DNA from: an uncultured Alsobacter sp.
Lineage (GTDB): Bacteria; Pseudomonadota; Alphaproteobacteria; Rhizobiales; Beijerinckiaceae
Length of the DNA: 64,000 nt
NCBI RefSeq assembly: GCF_945952055.1
Contig: NZ_CAMFHB010000033.1
Coordinates: 1-64,000, forward strand
Direction: 5' to 3'
Shown: in pieces, positions 53,026 to 62,286 of the stretch
Numbering within the stretch: position 1 is the stretch's first letter
Layout of the letters: each line of letters starts with the position of its first letter
The notes under the pieces: model-generated
The model's input: only the letters and a program-made list of their open reading frames with translations
The model's database searches: none
Told to the model about the DNA's origin: nothing
Made by a program: the position numbers and the translations under genes

Positions 53026-53574
53026 TCACGCCTCGGCCCGGATCTTTGCCTCGGCCGCATCGGCAGCGTGGACGAACTCGGCCGCGAGCCAGGCATTGTC
53101 GTGCTTCAGCCCGGCCACCACCTCGCGGGCCCAGGCCACGTAGGCGAGGCGGCGTTCCGCGGGCCAGCCTTCGGCGGGGCTCGCGGCGACCGCGCGCAGG
53201 TTGCTGGTCTTGTCGGCGAGCTTCAGCAGAGCGGCGCGGGCCGACTTCTTCGGCGCGTTCAGGACCTGCAGCCGCTTGCGCTCGGCCTTCTCGAGGCTCT
53301 TGTCGTCGGTCACCTCGACGACCAGCGCGGCGACGTCCGCGCCGAACAGGCGCGCGATCTCCTGCGCCGGCACGCCCTGGTCCTCGATGGCATCGTGCAG
53401 GAAGGCCGCGGAGACCAGCGCGGGATCGCCACCGGCCGTGGCCTGGCCCACGAGGTGAGCCACCTCGATGAGGTGGTTGATGTAGGGCTCCTTCGCCTGG
53501 CCCTTGCGCCGGTCGGCGACATGCCAGCGGGCCGCGGCGTCCGCCGCCGCGAGAACCTGCGTCCATTCGGTCAT
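53026..53574 (-). CDS. HD-domain phosphohydrolase, (p)ppGpp-hydrolase-like
   Basis: The 182-residue product is a stand-alone HD domain of the SpoT/MESH1 type: YINHLIEVAHLV, then the metal-binding AAFLHDAIEDQG and the LLKLADKTSNLRAV helix. MESH1-like small alarmone hydrolases remove pyrophosphate from (p)ppGpp; family resemblance is good but specificity is not certain. The ATG follows AAGGAGA at ideal spacing. Two bases of intergenic space and the same strand link it only loosely to the acidic small gene. Confidence 0.82.
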   Translation of the reverse strand: MTEWTQVLAAADAAARWHVADRRKGQAKEPYINHLIEVAHLVGQATAGGDPALVSAAFLHDAIEDQGVPAQEIARLFGADVAALVVEVTDDKSLEKAERKRLQVLNAPKKSARAALLKLADKTSNLRAVAASPAEGWPAERRLAYVAWAREVVAGLKHDNAWLAAEFVHAADAAEAKIRAEA

Positions 53575-53614
53575 GTGTTTTCTCCTTCATCGATGGCATG
53601 GGCGGACCGGCCGA

Positions 53615-53929
53615 TCAGGCATGGCCGACACAGTCCGTCGTCGGGCGCGGCATGGCGGGATCGGCCGCTTCGGCTGCCCTCGCCTCCTCCTCCCGCCGGT
53701 CGTCCTCTCCCTGCTGAATGGCACTGCGCACCACCTGCAGGAGCTCCGGGCCGTAGCCGGAATAGCCCGCCCGGCGCGCCAGGATCCAGAGCAACTGGGT
53801 CTCGATGCGGCGGGTCCGCCGCGGATGGGCCTTCTCGAGATCGTCCACCATCCGCGTGATCGCGATCGCCGACCGGACGTCCTCATCTTGCTGCAGCCGG
53901 TCGTCGTCCTCGTCCTGGTCTTGGTCCAC
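53615..53929 (-). CDS. Small acidic hypothetical protein
   Basis: The 104-residue product begins with a highly acidic stretch (VDQDQDEDDD) and is otherwise helical. It contains the segment LLWILARRAGYSGYGPELL near the middle and a charged REEEARAAEAAD near the end. It starts with GTG. I recognise no family. It lies 40 bases upstream of the HD-hydrolase gene on the same strand, so co-transcription is plausible. Confidence 0.5.
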   Translation of the reverse strand: MDQDQDEDDDRLQQDEDVRSAIAITRMVDDLEKAHPRRTRRIETQLLWILARRAGYSGYGPELLQVVRSAIQQGEDDRREEEARAAEAADPAMPRPTTDCVGHA

Positions 53930-54266
53930 GATCGATGCGCCTCCCTGCGCTGCCGTCCCCTGACACCCTGAGCCTGCCCGGCCCGGGTGTCAGAACCTGT
54001 CATGGGAGAACCGTCGGTTGCGCCGTGCGCGGTTCCTGCGGGGCAAAGGGTGGGCGAGCTCCAGCGGCTCTCCATCGGTACGCGCTGCGGTGGCCCGCGC
54101 GTGACACCGAGTCCGTCGGGCGAGCGTCACCGCTCCCCTCGATCAGCGCGGGATCGGCGCTCCGGAACGGGCGGCCGCCGGAACGACCGGGGGCGCATGA
54201 GCCCGGTTCGCGGCAAGGTTGCGCGGCCTTCCGAAGGCATTTCAGCGGGCAATTTGACTTGGGGAG
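53930..54266. other. Gene-free region downstream of the tRNA gene
   Basis: About 335 bases hold nothing I can support as a gene. The stretch lies 3' of the leftward tRNA gene and 5' of the leftward acidic-protein gene, so it probably includes the latter's promoter. Confidence 0.5.
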
Positions 54267-54343
54267 TGGTAGCGGAGGAGGGATTTGAACCCCCGACACA
54301 AGGATTATGATTCCTCTGCTCTGACCAACTGAGCTACTCCGCC
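54267..54343 (-). tRNA. tRNA-Met (CAU)
   Basis: The 77-base minus-strand gene folds as a full cloverleaf. The acceptor stem pairs GGCGGAG with CTCCGCT, the D arm reads GCTCAGTTGGTCAGAGC, the anticodon loop ATCATAA has CAT in the middle, and the T arm reads GGGGGTTCAAATCCCTC. The CCA is encoded. The sequence looks like an elongator methionine tRNA; a CAU tRNA-Ile2 is less likely on overall resemblance. An initiator is unlikely because its three G-C pairs at the anticodon stem base are absent. Confidence 0.93.
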
Positions 54344-54381
54344 CCAGGCTGCGGGGGGTCGGCTCCCGCAAGGCGAGAGGG

Positions 54382-54410
54382 ATATAGGGCGGGGGTTCAG
54401 CCGCTGTCAA
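54382..54410 (-). promoter_or_regulatory. Sigma-70-type promoter of the tRNA-Met gene
   Basis: On the minus strand TTGACA (54405-54410) and CTATAT (54382-54387) are separated by exactly 17 bases. This is a near-consensus promoter placed about 38 bases before the tRNA 5' end. Confidence 0.7.
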
Positions 54411-54508
54411 GGACGCAGGCGGGGCGGGGGCGGGTGTTGTCGCGCGGGCTTGGCGGTGGCATGGTGCGGTCCTGCTTTGTTCTCATCGCCGGCGCCGGAG
54501 CATCCGCC

Positions 54509-55237
54509 ATGGCCAAAGCCCCTGGGGCACACTCCTTCGCCGCGATCCGCGCCCGGGCCGAGCGGCGCAAGGGCGGGGCGGAGGCGCTGGCGGCGTTACT
54601 GCCGGCAGTGAAGCCGGCTGCGGCGCTGGCGGAGGTTTCCGACGACCGCGTGCTGGCGGAGATGGCGAAGCGGGTGTTCTGCTCGGGGTTCGCGTGGCGG
54701 GTCATCGAGGCCAAGTGGGCGGGGTTCGAGGCGGCGTTCGAGGGGTTCGTGCCCGGCGCGCTCCTGTTCCAGCCGGACGAGTTCTGGGAGGATCGCATGC
54801 GCGACACGCGCATCGTCCGCCACGCGGCCAAGATCCTCTCGGTGAAGGCCAATGCCGGCTTCGTCATGGACGTGGCGCGCGAGCACGGCAGCTTTGGGCG
54901 GTTCCTCGCCGGCTGGCCGGCGGACGACCAGGTGGGGCTGCTCGCGCTGCTCACCCGGCGCGGCAGCCGGCTCGGCGGCATGACCGGGCAGATGCTGCTG
55001 CGCTTCCTCGGCTATGACGGGTTCGCGCTGTCGCGCGACGTGGTGGCCTGCCTGCGCGACGCGGGGGTGAAGATCGCCGAGCAGCCGACCTCGAAGGGGG
55101 ATTTCGCGCGCATCCAGGCGCAGTTCAATGCCTGGGCGCAGGACACCGGGCTGCCGCGCACGCACCTGTCGCGCATCTGCGCGTTGTCGATCGGGGAGAA
55201 CAGGGCCCCGCACGACACGCAGGAGGACGAGGCGTGA
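54509..55237 (+). CDS. DNA-3-methyladenine glycosylase I
   Basis: The 242-residue product resembles 3-methyladenine-DNA glycosylase I (Tag) proteins, which excise alkylated adenine by flipping the base out. It contains a helix-hairpin-helix-like region and the recognisable AKRVFCSGFAWRVIEAKWAGFEAAF and VRHAAKILSVKANAGFV segments of the family. The ATG follows GGAG eight bases upstream; the longer upstream frame is not conserved. Its stop overlaps the GTG start of the MBL gene. Confidence 0.8.
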   Translation: MAKAPGAHSFAAIRARAERRKGGAEALAALLPAVKPAAALAEVSDDRVLAEMAKRVFCSGFAWRVIEAKWAGFEAAFEGFVPGALLFQPDEFWEDRMRDTRIVRHAAKILSVKANAGFVMDVAREHGSFGRFLAGWPADDQVGLLALLTRRGSRLGGMTGQMLLRFLGYDGFALSRDVVACLRDAGVKIAEQPTSKGDFARIQAQFNAWAQDTGLPRTHLSRICALSIGENRAPHDTQEDEA

Positions 55238-56082
55238 AGGTCACCCTGCTCGGCACCGGCGGGCCGCGGCCGGATCCCGCGCGCATGGCCACGACGACGC
55301 TGGTGGAGGCCGGTGGCGAGCCGCTGCTGTTCGATGCGGGGCGCGGCGTCATGGTGCAGCTCGTGCGGGCCGGCATACCGCTGGCGAGCCTGGCGCGGGT
55401 GTTCGTCACACACCACCATTTCGATCACATCGGCGATCTCTTCGACGTCATGCTCAACACCTGGATGGCCGGCCGCACGGCGCCGCTCACCATCTGGGGG
55501 CCGCCGGGCACACGGCAGATCGTCGATGCGCTGACGACCCAGGTCTACGACCGCGACATCGCCTGGCGCACACTGGCCGAGCCCTCCTCCGGCGGCTGGG
55601 CCCCGGTTGAGGTGAACGACATCGTGGCGGGGCCGGTGCTGTCCACGGAACGCCTGACGGTGACGGCCGAGATCGTCCGCCACGGGGACGGCCTCGGCCT
55701 GCCGGAGGCGTTCCTGCGCCGCTGGACCTGCCTCGGATACCGGGTCGAGGCGGACGGAAAGACCGTGGCGATCTCCGGCGACACGGTGGATTGCCCGGGC
55801 CTCGAGCGGCTGGCGGCGGGCGCGGACATGCTGGTCATTCCCTGCTTCCTGGCCCGCTCGGAAATCCGCGGCGACGACGCCCGGCGCCTCGCCACCCACA
55901 TCATCGCCTGCGCCGACACGGTCGGCCGCGTCGCGGCGCGGGCCGGGGTGAAGACGCTCGTGCTCACCCATCACCGCCCGCGCCCGGACGACACCCTGCT
56001 CACGGAGATCGAGGCCGACGTGGCCCGGGTATTTACGGGCCGGATCGTGATGGGACGCGACCTGCTGACCCTGGAGGTGTGA
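55234..56082 (+). CDS. MBL-fold metallo-hydrolase, RNase Z/ELAC-like
   Basis: The 282-residue product begins KVTLLGTGGPRPDP, the RNase Z-like first strand. The metal motif is THHHFDHIGDL, followed by SGDTVDC for the aspartate and VLTHHRPRP for the last histidine. It resembles arylsulfatase/RNase Z-type phosphodiesterases rather than true RNase Z, because the exosite arm is missing. It starts with GTG inside the previous stop (GTGA), so it is translationally coupled to the glycosylase gene. Substrate unknown. Confidence 0.85.
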   Translation: MKVTLLGTGGPRPDPARMATTTLVEAGGEPLLFDAGRGVMVQLVRAGIPLASLARVFVTHHHFDHIGDLFDVMLNTWMAGRTAPLTIWGPPGTRQIVDALTTQVYDRDIAWRTLAEPSSGGWAPVEVNDIVAGPVLSTERLTVTAEIVRHGDGLGLPEAFLRRWTCLGYRVEADGKTVAISGDTVDCPGLERLAAGADMLVIPCFLARSEIRGDDARRLATHIIACADTVGRVAARAGVKTLVLTHHRPRPDDTLLTEIEADVARVFTGRIVMGRDLLTLEV

Positions 56083-56383
56083 ACGGACGCAGCGGGGCCC
56101 TCGCGGGTCCATGAGCTCGCGCCATCGATCAGACACCCGAAGCTCCTGCCGGCCCACGCGCACCTCCAGCGGCTCCACCGCGAAAGTGTCAGGGATGTCC
56201 CCGAACGGCCGTCAGGGATGCCTCCGGCGTGAAGACGAGCCCGGGCAGAATGGCGGAGAGCTGTTGGCGCACGCGGCGCCTGCGCTCTGGCCCTTCGCCC
56301 GATCGACTTGCGCGCCTCGAGCAGGTGGCGCCGCGGCGCCGTCGAAGCCGAATGTCGAGCTTGTCGCAGCCCGCGCCGCCCCT
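56083..56383. other. Convergent gene-free region
   Basis: Three hundred bases lie between the rightward MBL gene and the leftward cyclase gene. No gene or strong hairpin is visible. It should hold the transcript ends of both genes. Confidence 0.5.
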
Positions 56384-57694
56384 TCACCCGCCCTCTTCCA
56401 CCGCCTCGCCGTCCACGCCGAGCTTGCGCCACCAGGCGAGCTTCCTCGCCTCGTCGCGCGCGATGCCAGGGTCGGGCGTGAAGAGGTGCTGGGCTTCGCC
56501 CATGCCGCGCAGCGCGTAGCGACCGACGCTGACGAGGTCGTCGCGGATCGCGGGGTCGAGGGCGTCGTGGATGGCGGCCGAGAGCAGGAGGTCGCGGTCC
56601 ACGGAGCGGCACAGGCCGGCGATGCGGGCCACCTCGTTCACGGCCGGGCCGATGACGGTGAAATCGAGCCGGTCACGGCTGCCGATGTTGCCGTAGAACA
56701 CCTCGCCCGCGTGCAAGGCCACATAGGCCGTGGTCACGGGCCGGCCGGCGGCGGAGCGTTCGGCGTTGAGCGCCCGCAGGCGCCGGCGCAGGCGCGACAC
56801 GGCGCCGAGCGCGGCGCGCGCGGCCGGGCCCCAGGCCGGGCCGGCACCGTCGCCCGCATCCGGCACGGGAAACATGGCGAGCACGCCGTCGCCGATGAGC
56901 TTCAGCACGTCGCCCCCCTGGGCGTGGATCACGCCCACCGTGGCCTCGGCATAGTCGTTGAGCAGCGGCAGGATCTCGCCGGGCCCGGCCGTGTCCGACA
57001 GGGTGGAATAGGCGCGCAGGTCCGAGAACCAGAGCACGGCGGGGATCCGGTCCGCCACGCCGCGCTCGATGCGCCCGGCCAGGACGCGCTCGGCCGGGTC
57101 GCGCCCCAGATACACCGAGGCCAGCGTGCGCGGCACGCGGGCGAGCGCGGCGCTCTTCATGGCGAGCAGCAGCGCCGGTACCAGGCGATGCAGGGCCGCT
57201 TCCTCGGCGTCGGTGAAGCCACCGGGACGGCGGGACACGAAGTGGGAGAACAGGCTCTCCATCTCGCCCATCACCGCGTCGTCGGCATAGCGGTGGACCA
57301 CGGCGATGTAGTCGGTATGGCCCTGGCCGGCGAGCTCGGCCACCATCGGGAACTCGTGGCCCTCCCCCGCCCCGATGCGCAGGCGCCACACGCCGCCGCC
57401 GCGCTGCATAAGAACGTTGAACGGGCTCTGCTCCCAGGCCTCGTGCCCGCCCTCGCGCTCGGCCGTGCGGCCATATTCGGACACGCGCACAGGGTCGCCC
57501 TCGTCGCGCCAGGCATAGGCGCGGCCCTCCAGCACAGGGTGCAGTGTGTCGATGAGCACCAGCGTGCGGGAGAGCGCGAGACCCGCCTCGACGCAGCGCG
57601 TCGCGAAGCCCTGCAGCAGCATCTCCTCGGACAGGCCGTAAAGGCCCTTGCGGAGGAGCCAGTCGCGCAGGGCGGTTTCCTGATCGGGGGTCAT
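56384..57694 (-). CDS. Class III adenylate/guanylate cyclase-domain protein
   Basis: The 436-residue soluble protein has a roughly 200-residue N-terminal sensor-like region and a C-terminal cyclase domain (about 215-400). The metal-binding aspartates appear in WFSDLRAYSTLSD and KLIGDGVLAMF. The substrate loop reads DFTVIGPAVNEVARI. A proline in place of the usual acidic or polar residue after IG is unusual. The ATG at 57694 is preceded by AAAGGA 11 bases upstream. It would make cAMP or cGMP in response to an unknown signal. Confidence 0.85.
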   Translation of the reverse strand: MTPDQETALRDWLLRKGLYGLSEEMLLQGFATRCVEAGLALSRTLVLIDTLHPVLEGRAYAWRDEGDPVRVSEYGRTAEREGGHEAWEQSPFNVLMQRGGGVWRLRIGAGEGHEFPMVAELAGQGHTDYIAVVHRYADDAVMGEMESLFSHFVSRRPGGFTDAEEAALHRLVPALLLAMKSAALARVPRTLASVYLGRDPAERVLAGRIERGVADRIPAVLWFSDLRAYSTLSDTAGPGEILPLLNDYAEATVGVIHAQGGDVLKLIGDGVLAMFPVPDAGDGAGPAWGPAARAALGAVSRLRRRLRALNAERSAAGRPVTTAYVALHAGEVFYGNIGSRDRLDFTVIGPAVNEVARIAGLCRSVDRDLLLSAAIHDALDPAIRDDLVSVGRYALRGMGEAQHLFTPDPGIARDEARKLAWWRKLGVDGEAVEEGG

Positions 57695-57734
57695 GGGTTC
57701 GATGGTCCTTTCAACCTCCCCCCTCTCCGTCCCC

Positions 57735-57760
57735 GCCGGGCCAGGCCCGGGCATGACGGC
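57735..57760. repeat. Degenerate palindromic extragenic element
   Basis: GCCGGGCCAGGCCCGGGC (57735-57752) followed by ATGACGGC is a degenerate copy of the hairpin and ATGACGGC tail seen at 82-108. It lies between the methyltransferase and cyclase genes, overlapping the latter's leader. Confidence 0.5.
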
Positions 57761-57811
57761 GACGAGGGAGCGGCCGTGCCGGAGAGAGAAGCAGGCCCGC
57801 CTGCCGCCCGC

Positions 57812-58447
57812 TCACCCCAGCTTGATCACCGCCAGCGTGAAGAGCCCGAGCGGGGCCAGCCGGCGGCGTTCCGCCAGGGTGGCGCGGGGGGTCTTGTCGA
57901 TCCAGCCGCCGATGATGTCCCACGGAAATTCCGGGCGCCAGCCGAGCTTGCTGCCGTGGCGGCCGAGCCAGGCTTCGAGAGCGGCCATGGGGCCGGCGTC
58001 CGCGCCCACGTGGTTGACGAGGACGATGCTGCCGCCGGGGCGCACGACGCGGGCGATCTCGTCGAGCGTGCCGTGCGGGTCGGGCACCACGGACATCACG
58101 TAGGGCGCCACCGCCACGTCGAAGGCGGCGTCGGGAAAGGCGAGGCGCGTGGCATCCATCACGCTCAGGCCCTCGACCTGGGAGAGCCCGTCGCGCTGCA
58201 CGCGCTCGCGGGCGCGCCGCAGCATGGCCTCGGAGAGGTCGACGCCGACCACGCGCGAGCGCGGCGAGAACATCGGCAGCTCGAGCCCGGTGCCGACGCC
58301 CACGTCGAGGATGTGGGTGCCGGCGGCCTCGGCCGCGGCCACGGCCGCGCGGCGGCCCGGCGCCATGGTGGCGGTGAAGACGAGGTCGTAGACCGGCGCC
58401 CAGCGGGCATAGGCGGAGGCGACGGCGGCGTTGTCGAGGGCGGCCAC
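57812..58447 (-). CDS. SAM-dependent methyltransferase
   Basis: The 211-residue product is a class I methyltransferase with the SAM-binding motif ILDVGVGTGLELPMF, motif II VVGVDLSEAMLRRAR and FDVAVAPYVMSVVPDP. It resembles PmtA/UbiE-type enzymes, so phosphatidylethanolamine or a quinone-like molecule is a possible substrate. In many Hyphomicrobiales the PmtA-type enzyme makes phosphatidylcholine precursors; assignment here is tentative. It starts with GTG and follows mnmA by eight bases on the same strand. Confidence 0.8.
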   Translation of the reverse strand: MAALDNAAVASAYARWAPVYDLVFTATMAPGRRAAVAAAEAAGTHILDVGVGTGLELPMFSPRSRVVGVDLSEAMLRRARERVQRDGLSQVEGLSVMDATRLAFPDAAFDVAVAPYVMSVVPDPHGTLDEIARVVRPGGSIVLVNHVGADAGPMAALEAWLGRHGSKLGWRPEFPWDIIGGWIDKTPRATLAERRRLAPLGLFTLAVIKLG

Positions 58448-58455
58448 GGCCGGGC

Positions 58456-59655
58456 TCAGGCGCTCGCCGCGCGCGGCGCGTTGTCCTGCTTCAGGCTCTC
58501 GGCCTGCTCGCTGGCGGGCAGGCTCGGGCGCAGCGTGGAGCGGATCACGCCGCCACCGAGCACGCGGGCACGGTCGGAGGCATCGTCGTAGATCACGCAG
58601 GCCTGGCCGGGGGAGACGCCGTATTCGCCCTCCGCCAGTTCCACCTCCACCTCGCCGCCGACGACGCGCAGGAGCGCGGCCTGGGGCGGGCGGGTGGACC
58701 GCACGCGCACCGCCACCTCGCGGTCGCCCGCCAGATCCGACAGGGCCCCGTCGCCGATCCAGTTCACGTCGCGCAGGTGCACGCGCTGGGTGGCCAGCGC
58801 CTCGCGCGGGCCCACCACCACCTGGCGGCGGGCGGCGTCGATGCGCACCACGTAGAGCGGCTCGCCGGTGGACACGCCGAGGCCACGGCGCTGGCCCACG
58901 GTGTAGCGCACCACGCCGGTGTGACGGCCGAGATAGCGCCCGTCCGTGTGCACGATGTCGCCGGGCTCGGCGGCCTCGGGCTTCAGCCGCTCGATCACGT
59001 CTGTGTAGCGGCCCTGCGGCACGAAGCAGATGTCCTGGCTGTCGTGCTTGTCGGCCACCGAGAGGCCGAACTCGCGGGCGAGGTCCCGCACCGCGGGCTT
59101 GGGCATCTCTCCGAGCGGGAAGCGCAGCAAGGAGAGCTGCTCGGGCGTTGTCGCGTAGAGGAAATAGCTCTGGTCGCGGCCGGGGTCGGCGGCGCGGTAC
59201 AGGGCCCGCCCGCCCTCCGGCGTGGCGCGGCTCGCGACGTAGTGGCCGGTGGCGAGCGCCTTAGCGCCGAGGTCGCGGGCGGTCTGCAGCAGGTCGCGAA
59301 ACTTGATCTGCTTGTTGCACTCGATGCAGGGCACGGGCGTCTCGCCCGAGAGATAGCTGTCGACGAAGCTATCGATCACCGCGTGGCGGAAGCGGCTCTC
59401 GTAGTCGAGCACGTAATGGGGAATGCCGAGCGTCGCGGCGACGCGGCGGGCATCGTGGATGTCCTGGCCGGCGCAGCACGCGCCCGCGCGATGCACCGCA
59501 TCGCCATGGTCGTAGAGCTGCAGCGTCACGCCCACCACGTCGTAGCCCTGGCGCTTCAGCAACGCGGCGACGACCGACGAGTCCACGCCGCCCGACATGG
59601 CGACGACGACACGCGTGTCCTCAGGGCGTCCGGGAAGGTCGAGGCTGTTCGGCAT
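58456..59655 (-). CDS. mnmA: tRNA-specific 2-thiouridylase MnmA
   Basis: The 399-residue enzyme adds sulfur to U34 of tRNAs for Lys, Glu and Gln. It has the PP-loop [12 protein letters not shown] (residues 19-30), the first catalytic cysteine in [14 protein letters not shown], the second in DSQDICFVP and the C-terminal [15 protein letters not shown] barrel. Length fits the family; alphaproteobacterial members carry a slightly longer C-terminal tail. The ATG at 59655 is chosen because the conserved N-terminus begins just after it. It heads a leftward pair with the methyltransferase gene. Confidence 0.95.
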   Translation of the reverse strand: MPNSLDLPGRPEDTRVVVAMSGGVDSSVVAALLKRQGYDVVGVTLQLYDHGDAVHRAGACCAGQDIHDARRVAATLGIPHYVLDYESRFRHAVIDSFVDSYLSGETPVPCIECNKQIKFRDLLQTARDLGAKALATGHYVASRATPEGGRALYRAADPGRDQSYFLYATTPEQLSLLRFPLGEMPKPAVRDLAREFGLSVADKHDSQDICFVPQGRYTDVIERLKPEAAEPGDIVHTDGRYLGRHTGVVRYTVGQRRGLGVSTGEPLYVVRIDAARRQVVVGPREALATQRVHLRDVNWIGDGALSDLAGDREVAVRVRSTRPPQAALLRVVGGEVEVELAEGEYGVSPGQACVIYDDASDRARVLGGGVIRSTLRPSLPASEQAESLKQDNAPRAASA

Positions 59656-59928
59656 GGCGCTCCGGCGTGCTCCGCAGGCGGCCGGGCATCGGCCCGGGGC
59701 TGCCTGTATGTAGTGGAAACAGGGCCATCGTCCAACCCGGGCGGCCCTCGCGAGCGGGCAAAAACTGCCGGGCGGGGTCGAATCGTGCCGGGCGAGCGGA
59801 ATCGTTCGACTTGTCAAAGCTCTGGAATCGCTGAGTTTTCACCGAAGCCGCGACTGGCCTGCGGCTTGCTCCCGTCCTGGTCGGATCCCGTCGCCATGGC
59901 GGCGGGTGAACGGTCGAGGTCGAGGTCC

Positions 59929-61482
59929 ATGCAGTCGTCGTCAGTCGCGTCCCCCCTCCAGGCATCCCGTCCCGCGGCATCCCGCAGCGACAGCGCGGCG
60001 CGTCCGCGCTCCGCCTTCTCCGAGCACCTGGAGAGCCAGGCCCCGGCTCCCTCCCCGGCCCGGGCGGAACGCCCGGCGCAGGCCCGCACGCCCTCCACCG
60101 CCTCCTCCTCGACGCCCCCGAAGGCGGAGCGGACCGCCCCGCGCGACCGCGACGACGACCGGCGGACGGAGGCCCGCGACGACGATCCGCCCGCCGCCTC
60201 GGCGCAGGCCCCCCGCCAGGACGAGCCGCCGCAGAAGGCCGCCAAGGCTGCCGACGGACACGACGCCGACACGAGTAAGGACGCCGCCGACGAGGGGCAG
60301 GGCGAGGCCGACGGCGACGACGACGACAAGGCGGTGGAGGCCGGCAAGGCCGCTCTGCTGGCCCTGGCCGACACGCTGCCCGAGGCGGCTCCCACGGCTC
60401 CGGCCGACGCCACGGCACAGCCCGAGGCGGCGGCCGAGCAGCCGACCGCCGCCTCCCTACCCGGCCAGCCCGCCTTCCTGCCGCCGGCCGACCCCGCTCC
60501 CGCGCAGGCCGAGGCCGCCCAGGCGGGCGTCGGCGCGGTGGGCGGCGACCTGCCGCGCGGTCGCAAGGCCGTGGCCGCGGCGGCCCCGGGCGCTCCGGAA
60601 CCCGCCAAGGGCGAGGCCGAAGCCACGACGCCGGACGGCGAGGCCGCGGCAACGGCCCAGGGCGAAAAGCCGGCGGCCAAGCCCACGGCGGAGGCCCTGA
60701 AGGCGCTCGCGGAGGCCGGGAAGGAGAAGGGCGAACCCCGGGCGGCAGACGGCGCCAAGCCCACGCCCGCCGCTCCCCAGGCGCCCCAGGCCCCCGCGGC
60801 CGCGCCCGGCGCCGCGGTGCGCGAGGCGGCACAGGAGATGAAGACCGAAAAGGCGGAGACGGCCGGCAAGGCCCACGCCGCCGAAGGTGCGCCGGCCGCC
60901 AAGGCCGAGGACATCCGCATCAGCGTCACCAACCTGTCCGGCGACGGGTCCTCGCCCGCCACGCCGATGCCCTCGCCGCCGACCGACCTGCGCACCGCGA
61001 CCGCCCAGGCCACCCCCACGGCCACGCCGGCGCAGACGCCCGTGCCCACCACGGCGCCCACCACCATGGCCATGCTGCCGATCGAGATCGGCCTGCGCGC
61101 CATGGATGGGCTGCAGCGCTTCGAGATCCGGCTCGATCCGGACGATCTCGGGCGTATAGACGTGCGGCTCGACATCGCGGGGGACGGTGGAGTCAAAGCC
61201 CACCTCACGGTAGACCGGGTGGAAACCCTGGCGCTGCTACAACGCGATGCCCGCACGCTGGAGCGCGCCTTCGAACAGGCGGGCCTCAACACCGGGAACG
61301 ACGGGCTGCAGTTCTCGCTCGGCAGCGATCGCTCGCAGGGCGGACGGCAGCAGCAGGACGAGGCCGGCCGGCGCGACACCGGGCTCAACGGCCCCGACAC
61401 CAACGAGACAGCCGCACGCGACATCGCCGCCGCGCTGCGGTCCTGGGGCTCGCCGAACGGCGGCCTCGACATCCGGATCTGA
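59929..61482 (+). CDS. fliK: Flagellar hook-length control protein FliK
   Basis: The 517-residue product is mostly low-complexity Ala/Pro/Glu/Lys sequence (residues 1-370), the ruler part. It ends with the conserved hook-length domain: IGLRAMDGLQRFEIRLDPDDLGRIDVRL, then a VDRVETLALLQRDARTLERAF helix. It measures hook length and switches export to filament proteins. The low-complexity part is poorly conserved in length. ATG 59929 follows GAGG repeats; ATG 59896 would add 11 residues. The stop overlaps the ribosome site of flgD. Confidence 0.88.
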   Translation: MQSSSVASPLQASRPAASRSDSAARPRSAFSEHLESQAPAPSPARAERPAQARTPSTASSSTPPKAERTAPRDRDDDRRTEARDDDPPAASAQAPRQDEPPQKAAKAADGHDADTSKDAADEGQGEADGDDDDKAVEAGKAALLALADTLPEAAPTAPADATAQPEAAAEQPTAASLPGQPAFLPPADPAPAQAEAAQAGVGAVGGDLPRGRKAVAAAAPGAPEPAKGEAEATTPDGEAAATAQGEKPAAKPTAEALKALAEAGKEKGEPRAADGAKPTPAAPQAPQAPAAAPGAAVREAAQEMKTEKAETAGKAHAAEGAPAAKAEDIRISVTNLSGDGSSPATPMPSPPTDLRTATAQATPTATPAQTPVPTTAPTTMAMLPIEIGLRAMDGLQRFEIRLDPDDLGRIDVRLDIAGDGGVKAHLTVDRVETLALLQRDARTLERAFEQAGLNTGNDGLQFSLGSDRSQGGRQQQDEAGRRDTGLNGPDTNETAARDIAAALRSWGSPNGGLDIRI

Positions 61483-61492
61483 GGAGGCCGCC

Positions 61493-62176
61493 ATGGCCAC
61501 GTCCAGCGTCAACTCATCGACCTCCGGCACGGGCACGACGTCGGGCACGTCCACCGCCTCGTCGTCGAAGTCTCTCGCAAACAACTTCGACCAGTTCCTG
61601 ACGCTGCTCACCACGCAGCTCAAGAACCAGAGCCCGCTCGATCCGCTGGACACCAACCAGTTCACCGCGCAGCTCGTGCAGTTCGCCTCGGTCGAGCAGC
61701 AGATCAAGTCCAACGACACGCTGGCGCAGCTGCTGGTGGCCACCAAGGCCTCCACGGCCACGAACGCGCTGGGCTTCGTCGGCATGGAGATCACGGCCGA
61801 CGGCACCACCACCAAGCTCGAGAACGGCAAGGCCTCCTGGACGCTCACGGTGCCGCGCTCGGCACCGCGCTCCACCATCACCGTCCGCGACAGCACGGGG
61901 GCCACGGTCTACAGCGAGATCAAGGCGCTGGACGCCGGCACCCAGTCCTTCACCTGGGATGGCCAGACGGCGAACGGCACGCGGGCGCCCAATGGCAACT
62001 ACACGATCTCGGTGTCGGCCACCGACGTCACGGGCAAGGACGTCAACGTCCAGACGCAGATCGTCGGCGTCGTGGACTCGGTCGATCTGTCCGGTTCGGC
62101 CCCTGCCCTCAAGGTCGGCGCGGCGAGTGTTTCGGTCGACCAGGTGAAGTCGATGCGCAAGCCCTCGGCCTCGTGA
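61493..62176 (+). CDS. flgD: Flagellar hook-capping/scaffold protein FlgD
   Basis: The 227-residue product has the FlgD head FDQFLTLLTTQLKNQSPLDPLDTNQFTAQLVQFASVEQQ (residues 31-70) and a C-terminal Ig-like and tudor-like part with FTWDGQTANGTRAPNGNYTI. It caps the growing hook and recruits FlgE subunits outside the cell; there is no cleaved signal because the flagellar apparatus exports it. GAGGAGG overlaps the fliK stop and precedes the ATG by four bases, so the two are coupled. Confidence 0.93.
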   Translation: MATSSVNSSTSGTGTTSGTSTASSSKSLANNFDQFLTLLTTQLKNQSPLDPLDTNQFTAQLVQFASVEQQIKSNDTLAQLLVATKASTATNALGFVGMEITADGTTTKLENGKASWTLTVPRSAPRSTITVRDSTGATVYSEIKALDAGTQSFTWDGQTANGTRAPNGNYTISVSATDVTGKDVNVQTQIVGVVDSVDLSGSAPALKVGAASVSVDQVKSMRKPSAS

Positions 62177-62215
62177 CATGAACCATGCAACCACACCAAA
62201 AACCACGGATCGCGC

Positions 62216-62230
62216 TTAGGTAATTCTTAA
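62216..62230 (+). promoter_or_regulatory. CtrA-type box upstream of sciP
   Basis: TTAG-N7-TTAA lies 57 bases upstream of the sciP start. It differs by one base from the TTAA-N7-TTAA CtrA consensus. SciP itself is a CtrA partner in Caulobacter, where its gene is CtrA-activated, so the site is in the expected place. Confidence 0.65.
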
Positions 62231-62286
62231 GCGGGGGCGCCTTATGGTCATGACTGAGAGTGTTCAGTTGAGTGTGTGGGCGTACA

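Noticed and set aside
54267-54343. Possibility that the CAU tRNA is the initiator or an Ile2 tRNA
   Set aside because: The initiator's anticodon-stem G-C pairs are absent, and overall sequence looks like elongator tRNA-Met; Ile2 cannot be fully excluded without a lysidine-site comparison.
60457-61203. Gly/Arg-rich minus-strand frames opposite fliK
   Set aside because: They mirror the repetitive Ala/Pro-rich part of fliK and have no start signals or recognisable domains.
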